A stretch of 18,247 nt of DNA from assembly GCA_937901465.1 (NCBI GenBank), contig CALGTU010000083.1, positions 1 through 18,247 of the forward strand, in the 5' to 3' direction. Shown here piece after piece: positions 12,818-18,247 of the stretch (position 1 is the stretch's first letter; each line of letters opens with the position of its first letter). The notes beneath the pieces were generated by a model that worked only from the letters and a program-made list of their open reading frames with translations, was not told the DNA's origin and did no database searches. The position numbers were made by a program, and so were the translations under genes. This DNA comes from an uncultured Clostridia bacterium (lineage in GTDB: Bacteria; Bacillota; Clostridia; Oscillospirales; Ruminococcaceae).

Positions 12818-14209
12818 TTACTCAATTTCTTCGATTCTTACATTTTTAAGATAGAATGTTGCTGTTGAGCCACGGTGACCGAGATTATATTCAAGTCGGC
12901 CGTTGTTATCGTCCTTATCCTTCATTTCAAAGTCGAATGTGTATGTTTCCCATTCGGTTGAGATTGTCTGTGTTGTATCGGGAAGATATCTTATCCAGCC
13001 TGCTGTGGGTGCTGAAACGCATACAACGATATCTCTTTCTTCATCTGCTCTTGCATCGAATGTAAGGCGGTATTTCTTGCCCTTAATCATAGGAAGTTCA
13101 GGCTGAACGAGCTGAACCGAATAGTCTACATCGCCTTCTGCTTCTGATGTTATTATAAGTGTTTCATCCTTGATTTCAGCGGCACCCTGACCATTCTGGA
13201 AGAGAAGGAAGAACCAGTTTGTTTCGTCATCGAGTGGTTCAACATCTTTAAAATCACCATTATAGATGAGGTTTCCGTCGGCTGTAGGTTCTCTGAAATT
13301 CTTTTCGGGCTTCTCTACATTTGTATCATAAGCGTCTTTCTGATAAACTCTTACATAATCGATTTCGAATTCAGCGTTATCAAAGTTTGTTGTTTCATCG
13401 GGGTTGCCCGGCCAGTTTCCGCCGACAGCAAGGTTCATCTGAACAAAGAAAGGCTGATTGAAAGGTGCGGGATAAGGCTTTTCATCTTCGCCGTTTACTG
13501 CTGTAAACCAGTCGTTGATTGTGAGGTAATGTTCACCATCGATATAATAACGGAATTCACCGGGTTCCCATTCAACTGAATATTCATGGAATTCACTTGC
13601 GAATGTTGAGCCATCTTTTAAAACTACTGTTCCCTGCTGTTCAGCATGTGGTTCGCCATAATGGAGTGTTCCGTAAGCAGTATCAACCTGATTTCCGAGA
13701 ACTTCCATAATATCGATTTCACCGCATTTAGGCCACTGACCATAGAACTGTTCATCCTGAGGCATCATCCAGATTGCAGGCCAGAGTCCCTGTCCTTCGG
13801 GAACTTTAGCACTTACAACTACTTTGCCATACATAAAATCTCTCTTGTTCTGAGAATTTACTTTTCCTGATGTATAGTATTCTTTTCCGTCTTTTTCTGT
13901 CTTTATAGCTTTAAGAACGAGTTTTCCGTCGCGAACGAAAATATTATCGTCTGACGCTGTGTATTCCTGAAGTTCGTTATTTGTCCAGCCGGGATCACGG
14001 AGTTCTCTGTTCCAGTTTTCTTCGTTTAATGTATTGCCGTCAAACTCATCGCTCCAGAGAAGATTGTAGCCATCAAGCTGTGGAGTTTCTGTTATTGTTG
14101 CAGGAGTTTCGGGATCGCTTTCAGATGTGGCATTTTTTGCGCAACCGGCAAAAATTCCCGAAATCATAACTATTGCTGCTGAAGTTGCAAGAATCTTTTT
14201 GAAATTCAT
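12818..14209 (-). CDS. GH16 endo-beta-1,3(4)-glucanase lipoprotein with CBM4/9-like module
   Basis: The 463-residue enzyme should cut internal beta-1,3 or mixed-linkage glucan bonds (laminarin, lichenan, barley glucan) at the cell surface. It has a lipoprotein signal: basic MNFKK, a hydrophobic stretch and the lipobox FAGC with Cys23, then an acidic/Ser-Thr linker to about residue 45. The GH16 domain spans about 48-292, with the catalytic motif GEIDIMEVLG: nucleophile Glu164, Asp166 and acid/base Glu169. It also has GLWPAIWMMP and the C-terminal INDW...PFFVQMNLAVGGNWPG. A second domain (about 312-461, from NLIYNGDF to FYLKNVRI) fits the CBM4/9 jelly-roll pattern. The start is the ATG at 14209, 7 bases after GGAGG (14217-14221); an upstream ATG at 14227 precedes that site. 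It is downstream of the GH5 gene in one operon with a 21-base gap. Confidence 0.95.
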   Translation of the reverse strand: MNFKKILATSAAIVMISGIFAGCAKNATSESDPETPATITETPQLDGYNLLWSDEFDGNTLNEENWNRELRDPGWTNNELQEYTASDDNIFVRDGKLVLKAIKTEKDGKEYYTSGKVNSQNKRDFMYGKVVVSAKVPEGQGLWPAIWMMPQDEQFYGQWPKCGEIDIMEVLGNQVDTAYGTLHYGEPHAEQQGTVVLKDGSTFASEFHEYSVEWEPGEFRYYIDGEHYLTINDWFTAVNGEDEKPYPAPFNQPFFVQMNLAVGGNWPGNPDETTNFDNAEFEIDYVRVYQKDAYDTNVEKPEKNFREPTADGNLIYNGDFKDVEPLDDETNWFFLLFQNGQGAAEIKDETLIITSEAEGDVDYSVQLVQPELPMIKGKKYRLTFDARADEERDIVVCVSAPTAGWIRYLPDTTQTISTEWETYTFDFEMKDKDDNNGRLEYNLGHRGSTATFYLKNVRIEEIE

Positions 14210-14230
14210 AATAATTCCTCCATTCATATA

Positions 14231-15256
14231 TTAAAGAAGCTTTATAAGTTTATCCTTGATTTCCTTATAGTGTTCATCTATGATACCGAAATCCATTTCC
14301 TTATATGTCCATGCGCATCTTGCTATACCAAGGTCACAGAAAGCGGCGTTTATTTCTTCAAACCATTTTAAAGTTGCGTCTACGGGTGCTCTGTCGATAA
14401 CACCGTATTCTCCGCAATAAAGAGGAATGTCATATTTTTCTGCTATCATAACAGCCTCAGCAAAAAACTTCTTAAAAAATTCTCTGTCGATAGCTGAACT
14501 TTCCATTATGTTATAAATCTTCTGATTTTCGCTTTCGAGATATTTTTCTGTTTCTGATTTGGCAACATCAAATTCAACGGGGAAACCGATTGAATAGTCA
14601 AGAGGCATTCCCTTAACCCAATGCGCTGACTGATGAGTAAAGAGAACAGGTTCATAACAATGGAATGTGAAAACCATATTTTTATCGACGGGTGCTCTTA
14701 AATTCTTTACGCAGAAAGCAGCGTTATGTTTAGCACCGCCTATGATGATTCTTACATCCTTTGAAACTTCTCTTATCGCCTTTATCGCTCTGTCGGCAAT
14801 GTCGTTCCAGATTTCAGAAAGATCTTCATCAACAACTTCATTTAAAAGTTCGAAACAGAGCATATCGCTATATTTTGAATAGCGTTCTGCAAATTCTCTC
14901 CAGAGATCTACAAATTTATCCTGTAAATCTTTTTCAAAGAAGAATGGGATTTCTTCTTCATCAAAGATATAACCCGCTGTTTTGTGAAGATCTAAAACCA
15001 TATTAAGATTATATTTTTTACACCATGAAATGCAGTTATCCACAAGAGAAAAACCTTCTTCAAGAGTATTTCTGTTTTCGTCTTTGAAGATATAATAATC
15101 AACGGGGACTCTTACATGATCAACACCCCAGGTAGAGATATTCTTGATATCATCTTCTGTGATAAAAGTTTCGTGGCGTTCTTTTGTGTGGTCACACTGT
15201 GAAAGCCAACCGCCGAGGTTTATTCCTTTTGTAAAGCCTTCAAATTTCTTAAGCAT
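14231..15256 (-). CDS. GH5 glycosidase (exo-beta-1,3-glucanase/cellulase-like)
   Basis: The 341-residue TIM-barrel hydrolase has no signal peptide and should be cytoplasmic. GH5 marks are TKGINLGGWLSQ at the N-terminus, VDHVRVPVDY (45-54), LDLHKTAG (89-95 region), acid/base Glu140 in FELLNEV, FTFHCYEPVLFTHQ (His199/Tyr201 region), nucleophile Glu283 in YCGEYGV, and the late ARCAWTYKEMDFG. The GINLGGWL opening and overall size recall exo-1,3-beta-glucanases, so with its GH16 partner it probably trims imported beta-glucan oligosaccharides. A cellulase-type specificity is not excluded. The ATG at 15256 follows AGGAGG (15265-15270). It is the first gene of the operon and diverges from an AraC-type regulator. 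Confidence 0.92.
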   Translation of the reverse strand: MLKKFEGFTKGINLGGWLSQCDHTKERHETFITEDDIKNISTWGVDHVRVPVDYYIFKDENRNTLEEGFSLVDNCISWCKKYNLNMVLDLHKTAGYIFDEEEIPFFFEKDLQDKFVDLWREFAERYSKYSDMLCFELLNEVVDEDLSEIWNDIADRAIKAIREVSKDVRIIIGGAKHNAAFCVKNLRAPVDKNMVFTFHCYEPVLFTHQSAHWVKGMPLDYSIGFPVEFDVAKSETEKYLESENQKIYNIMESSAIDREFFKKFFAEAVMIAEKYDIPLYCGEYGVIDRAPVDATLKWFEEINAAFCDLGIARCAWTYKEMDFGIIDEHYKEIKDKLIKLL

Positions 15257-15310
15257 ATAAAAGTCCTCCTTATGTTTCGTTGACTAAATGATAACATCAC
15301 AAAGTTTATT

Positions 15311-15339
15311 ATTATATCTTTTTTATTGCTTTTTTATCG
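15311..15339 (-). promoter_or_regulatory. Possible promoter of the GH5-GH16 operon
   Basis: Minus strand has a perfect TATAAT (15311-15316), but the 17-base-spaced -35 (CGATAA, 15334-15339) is poor, as expected for an activator-dependent promoter facing an AraC-family gene. Confidence 0.5.
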
Positions 15340-15354
15340 TAATTATGATATAAT
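15326..15354 (+). promoter_or_regulatory. Promoter of the AraC-family gene
   Basis: TTGCTT (15326-15331), a 17-base spacer ending in TGA, and a perfect TATAAT (15349-15354) form a good extended -10 promoter. It lies about 30 bases before the ribosome binding site at 15383-15387. Confidence 0.75.
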
Positions 15355-15396
15355 ACCGTCATAAGATATAATTTTTTCACAGAAAGGTTGAAAAAT

Positions 15397-16140
15397 ATGA
15401 GCATTTCGGAAGAACTTATCGTCAAGGAATATATAATGCGTGAGGAGAACGAATACCGCGCGCCTTACAGTTCGGAATTTGAGTTTTATCTTCTCGTTAA
15501 AAACGGTGAAGTTGAAAAAATAAAAGAATTTTCAAAGAAAGAATTTTCTGAAAAAACGGGGTTCGGAAAACTCTGTGAAAATCCTTTGCAGAATATAAAA
15601 TATCATTTTGTTGTAACCGTAGCGCTTATCGCAAGATACTGTATAGACGGTGGAATGGCACATGAAACTGCTTATAATTTAAGCGACCTTTATATCAACC
15701 GTGCGGACAAGGCAAGGTCTTTTAAAGAAATTTCAGAACTTCACGCTGAAATGTCTCTGGACTATACAAAAAGAATGAAAAGAATAAGCAAAAGCAGAAT
15801 TTTCTCAAAGCCGATAATCATTGCCGTTGATTATATCTATGAAAACATCTCTAAAAGAATAACTCTTACAGATTTGGCGGAAGTCACGGGACTTAATGAA
15901 AGTTATCTTTCAAGGCTTTTTAAAAAAGAAACGGGAGAAACTGTAACAGATTATATTTTAAGAAAGAAAATCGAAACGGCGGAAAATATGCTCAAATACT
16001 CATCATATCCGCCATCTGAAATTGCGTTTATGTTAGGATTTCCATCGCAGAGTTATTTTACTGCGGTCTTTAAAAAACTTACGGGCACAACGCCGAAAAA
16101 ATACCGCGACCATAATTTCAGAAAGATTGATATAAATTAA
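15397..16140 (+). CDS. AraC family transcriptional regulator
   Basis: The 247-residue DNA-binding protein has an N-terminal helical domain (about 25-130, with NPLQNIKYHFVVTVALIARY and NLSDLYINRAD) typical of a group of clostridial AraC-type proteins that lack the sugar-binding cupin. The C-terminal double helix-turn-helix follows: first motif near 157-176 (LTDLAEVTGLNESYLSRLFK), second near 205-228 (PSEIAFMLGFPSQSYFTAVFKK), then the signature LTGTTPKKYRD. The start is the ATG at 15397, 9 bases after AAAGG. A TTG at 15388 lies right against that site and is less likely. It is transcribed away from the GH5-GH16 operon across 140 bases, so it is probably the operon's regulator. The inducer is unknown. 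Confidence 0.93.
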   Translation: MSISEELIVKEYIMREENEYRAPYSSEFEFYLLVKNGEVEKIKEFSKKEFSEKTGFGKLCENPLQNIKYHFVVTVALIARYCIDGGMAHETAYNLSDLYINRADKARSFKEISELHAEMSLDYTKRMKRISKSRIFSKPIIIAVDYIYENISKRITLTDLAEVTGLNESYLSRLFKKETGETVTDYILRKKIETAENMLKYSSYPPSEIAFMLGFPSQSYFTAVFKKLTGTTPKKYRDHNFRKIDIN

Positions 16141-16175
16141 AAAAGGACAGCCTTATGCTGTCCTTTTATTATTTG
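16141..16175. terminator. Bidirectional terminator between araC-like and HD-GYP genes
   Basis: Perfect 11-bp stem AAAAGGACAGC (16141-16151) / GCTGTCCTTTT (16157-16167), loop CTTAT, directly after the araC-like stop and 1 base before the convergent HD-GYP stop. T runs occur on both strands. Confidence 0.9.
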
Positions 16176-16765
16176 TATACTTCAATTAATTTATCCCAGT
16201 TTTCAAGAGCAATTTTAACGACATCGGGGTCATACATAACACCTGTATTCTTTTCGATTTCTTCTTTACATACAGAAAGCGGAAGCGCGTTTCTGTATGC
16301 TCTTTTCGAAGCCATAGCATCAATAGAATCGCATACTGCAATAATTCTCGCTCCGATAGGAATTTCCTCGCCTTTCGCGCCAAAAGGATATCCTTTTCCG
16401 TCCCATCTTTCATGGTGGTGAAGAATTATTGCGGCAAGTCTGGCGAAATGAGGAGATTTCGACAGAATATCAGCGCCTATCTGAGGATGCTGTTTCATCA
16501 GTTTCCATTCTTCGTCATCAAGACCGCTTTCTTTAAGAAGAACTTTATCGGGAATACCTATCTTTCCGATATCGTGAAGGTGACCAGCGATATGAATTTC
16601 TCTCGTTTCATCTTCGGATAACCCCATAAGTTCGCTTATCATACAAGCCATATCGCTGACGCGTTCAGAATGTTTGCCTGTATAGGGGTCGCGTGCGTCA
16701 AGCGCTGAGGTTATACATTCGACAAATTCGTGATATTCAAAATTAATTCCACAATCGCAGTTCAT
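16169..16765 (-). CDS. HD-GYP domain protein, predicted c-di-GMP phosphodiesterase
   Basis: The 198-residue protein is a nearly bare HD-GYP domain, which hydrolyses cyclic di-GMP. Metal-binding and signature residues are present: His32 in GKHSERV, His64-Asp65 in GHLHDIGKIGIP, His93 in KQHPQIG, the HHHERWDGKGYP block (116-127) with the GYP triad at 125-127, and Asp146 in VCDSIDAM. No sensor, receiver or transmembrane part is attached; only a short leader with Cys3 and Cys5 precedes the domain. The ATG at 16765 has a modest AGAAGG site (about 16771-16776). It lies 19 bases downstream of a membrane protein gene of unknown function, and the pair is probably one transcript, so that protein may supply the signal or location. 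c-di-GMP is the expected substrate; activity on related dinucleotides cannot be excluded. Confidence 0.93.
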   Translation of the reverse strand: MNCDCGINFEYHEFVECITSALDARDPYTGKHSERVSDMACMISELMGLSEDETREIHIAGHLHDIGKIGIPDKVLLKESGLDDEEWKLMKQHPQIGADILSKSPHFARLAAIILHHHERWDGKGYPFGAKGEEIPIGARIIAVCDSIDAMASKRAYRNALPLSVCKEEIEKNTGVMYDPDVVKIALENWDKLIEVYK

Positions 16766-16784
16766 AAGAGCCTTCTTTCAGAGT

Positions 16785-17489
16785 TTAAGCAAAGATAAAT
16801 CTCATATAGTCGATTTCTGTTGTACTGATTCCTCTTACAGAATCTTCAAGACTATATGTTACCGAAAGACGATAAACCTGTTCGTTTCCGTTTTCATCGA
16901 GAAAATAATATTTATAGAGATATGTTGCTGTATCATCGTTTGAATATGTTACTGCAAGAGGAGCAAGAGAAATAATTTTGTCTGCCTCTTTCTTTGTCAT
17001 ATTGTACGCGATAGATGTATTGTCAATAGGTTCTGATACTTTAACACCCTTCCAGTTCTTTTTGAGTGCCTTGAAATTATAATAAGTAACAGATGAAATC
17101 TTGTCGTTTCCATCAAGGCTTATGAATACAGCCCATTCGGGAACTTCAACACCGCCAACTTTTACAGTTGAATCAGATTCGCATATACGGTCATAATCGA
17201 TAATATCTTTAAGCATTATATTCTGTGAATCAAGTTTTATAATTGTACCTGTATTCTTTTCAGCCATTTCAATGCTTTTTCCGAGTTCGCCTTTTAAATC
17301 ATCGGCAAGTTTCTTTCCTTCGTTGCCTTTGATAAGACCTACTATAAAGAACACGAGAAGAACTATAAGAATAAGTATCGCCGAAGCACCTATCATAATG
17401 AGAAGAGGCTTTTTATTTTTCTTCTGTTTTTTATTGGGAGCTTTTGCTGTAACTTCGTTCTGAACATTTTCGAGTTCGTTGAATTCCAT
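16785..17489 (-). CDS. Single-span membrane protein of unknown function, partner of HD-GYP gene
   Basis: I do not recognise this 234-residue protein. A cytoplasmic N-terminus ends in a Lys/Gln-rich patch (about 16-27, APNKKQKKNKK). One long hydrophobic helix (about 28-53) follows, then a 180-residue exported domain. Positive charges before the helix fit an N-in, C-out topology. The outer domain has a helical stretch (about 54-80) and a beta-rich remainder including VPEWAVFISLDGNDKISSVTY and YLYKYYFLDENGNEQVYRLS, with no known motif. The ATG at 17489 follows AGGAGG (17498-17503), and a near-consensus promoter starts right after the preceding gene. It leads a two-gene operon with the HD-GYP protein. 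Its plan (short cytoplasmic tail, helix, outer beta domain) resembles the unknown protein at 9332-9865, without clear sequence identity. Confidence 0.8.
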   Translation of the reverse strand: MEFNELENVQNEVTAKAPNKKQKKNKKPLLIMIGASAILILIVLLVFFIVGLIKGNEGKKLADDLKGELGKSIEMAEKNTGTIIKLDSQNIMLKDIIDYDRICESDSTVKVGGVEVPEWAVFISLDGNDKISSVTYYNFKALKKNWKGVKVSEPIDNTSIAYNMTKKEADKIISLAPLAVTYSNDDTATYLYKYYFLDENGNEQVYRLSVTYSLEDSVRGISTTEIDYMRFIFA

Positions 17490-17523
17490 ATTAAAATCCT
17501 CCTAAATAAACAAGGTTTAACTT

Positions 17524-17552
17524 ATTTTAACAATTTTCGCCATAAAAGTCAA
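17524..17552 (-). promoter_or_regulatory. SigA-type promoter of the membrane protein/HD-GYP operon
   Basis: Minus strand TTGACT (17547-17552), a 17-base spacer and TAAAAT (17524-17529). The -35 box starts 1 base past the stop codon of the upstream gene, and no terminator separates them. Confidence 0.75.
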
Positions 17553-17553
17553 G

Positions 17554-18247
17554 TTATATAAGGCCCTTGTCTTCCATTTTCTGCATAGCAAGCATAACGC
17601 CGAGTTTTCCGCTGTGATATGTAAGTCCGCCCTGCATCCATACAGCAAAGGGTTCTCTTATAGGGGCGTCTGCTGAAAGTTCTATCGAAGCACCGCCTGT
17701 AAAAGCCCCTGCTGCCATAATAACCTGGCTGTCATAGCCCGGCATATCCCATGCTACAGGTGTTACAAAGGAATCGACGGGTGCACCCGACTGTATTCCT
17801 TCGCAGAATGCCGTTAAATTTTCTTCGTTCTGAAGTTTTATGGCTGTGATTATATCGCTTCTTGTTTCGCTCTTTTTGGGGAATGTTTCAAAGCCCAAAA
17901 GTGAGAAGAGTTCTGCCGCGAAAGTAGCTGTCTTAACTGCTGCAGCTACTGTCTGGGGTGCTAAAAATACACCCATGAACATTCCTCTTGACTGATTGAG
18001 TGTACAACCAACTTCTTTTCCCATTCCTACACAAGTAAGGCGATAAGAACAGAGTTCAACACATTTTTTTGTTCCGACAATATATCCGCCTGTTTCGGCA
18101 ATTCCACCGCCTGCATTCTTTATGAGTGAGCCTGCCATAAGGTCTGCACCAACCTGAACGGGCTCAATCTTTTCAACAAATTCGCCGTAGCAGTTATCAA
18201 CCATAATAACCGTTTCGGGGCTTACCGATTTAACCGTTTTTGCGATT
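17554..18247 (-). CDS. Methionine gamma-lyase/aluminium-resistance family PLP enzyme, partial
   Basis: The C-terminal 230 or so residues of a pyridoxal-phosphate enzyme of the YnbB family (often labelled aluminium resistance protein or methionine gamma-lyase family) are present. The frame stays open to the right edge, so the start lies outside. VDNCYGEFVE marks the cofactor-aspartate region, and SLIKNAGGGIAETGGYI holds the Lys expected to form the Schiff base, about 43 residues from the window edge. Later family segments are SRGMFMGVFLAPQTVAAAVK, PVAWDMPGYDSQVIMAAGAFTGG (read in two parts) and the end QGGLTYHSGKLGVMLAMQK. Full proteins are about 410-430 residues, so roughly half is here. The physiological substrate is poorly defined; names in databases are inherited. 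In Firmicutes this gene is often near hfq/miaA or glnR, but none is visible here. Confidence 0.93.
   Translation of the reverse strand, partial: IAKTVKSVSPETVIMVDNCYGEFVEKIEPVQVGADLMAGSLIKNAGGGIAETGGYIVGTKKCVELCSYRLTCVGMGKEVGCTLNQSRGMFMGVFLAPQTVAAAVKTATFAAELFSLLGFETFPKKSETRSDIITAIKLQNEENLTAFCEGIQSGAPVDSFVTPVAWDMPGYDSQVIMAAGAFTGGASIELSADAPIREPFAVWMQGGLTYHSGKLGVMLAMQKMEDKGLI

Noticed and set aside
14667..15006. Plus-strand frames opposite the GH5 gene
   Set aside because: Complement shadows of a gene with intact catalytic motifs.
15257..15396. Riboswitch or small RNA in the AraC intergenic region
   Set aside because: The region is very AT-rich, explained by two divergent promoters and leaders; no conserved riboswitch core or stable stem was seen.
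1..18247. CRISPR array, prophage, defence island or biosynthetic cluster
   Set aside because: No spaced direct repeats, no phage or nuclease genes and no biosynthetic core enzymes; gene content is metabolic and transport.

Overview
The window looks like a chromosome or metagenome contig from an anaerobic low-GC Firmicute of the class Clostridia, probably an Oscillospirales-like gut or biomass-degrading bacterium. This is inferred from the strong AGGAGG-type ribosome binding sites, canonical SigA promoters, AT-rich codon use, compact operons ending in hairpin plus T-tract terminators, and the gene families (AGCS and SSS sodium symporters, GH1/GH5/GH16 glucanases, a YnbB-type PLP enzyme, HD-GYP). 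No tRNA, rRNA, CRISPR, transposase or phage gene was seen.

Left end (1-1255): three unrelated gene fragments lie end to end. They are the middle of a P1B heavy-metal ATPase, a run of choline/glucan-binding-type cell-wall repeats fused in frame to it, and an AlkD-type DNA glycosylase lacking its N-terminal part. This is either a local rearrangement or an assembly chimera at a contig edge. Everything to its right is orderly.

1247-4667: on the minus strand, ptsH-ptsI (HPr and Enzyme I) form a two-gene operon, and a MATE exporter gene has its own promoter and terminator. HPr has Lys instead of Ser at position 46, the usual HPr-kinase site.

4689-9283: a plus-strand operon of AGCS amino-acid/Na+ symporter, GH1 beta-glucosidase (non-phospho type) and PutP-like Na+/proline symporter runs from a strong promoter to a clear terminator. 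A 10-bp-arm palindrome covers the annotated putP start.

9332-12750: four separately controlled minus-strand genes encode a single-span membrane protein of unknown function, a DUF11 repeat protein without a signal peptide, a conserved hypothetical protein with a flexible N-terminus, and an EamA/DMT transporter.

12748-16167: a beta-glucan locus. A GH16 lipoprotein with a C-terminal CBM4/9-like module and a cytoplasmic GH5 glucanase form an operon, with a divergent AraC-family regulator that probably controls it. Together with the GH1 beta-glucosidase this suggests outside-in degradation of beta-1,3 or mixed-linkage glucan: GH16 at the surface, then GH5 and GH1 inside. The oligosaccharide importer is not in the window.

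16141-18247: a single-span membrane protein of unknown function and a stand-alone HD-GYP c-di-GMP phosphodiesterase form an operon. They lie downstream of a methionine gamma-lyase/aluminium-resistance family gene that runs off the right edge.

No stretch over 300 bases lacks a gene. I found no convincing wholly new system. The best leads are the putP start-codon palindrome, the glycosidase placed between two Na+ symporters, the HPr position 46 change, and the unknown membrane protein paired with HD-GYP.
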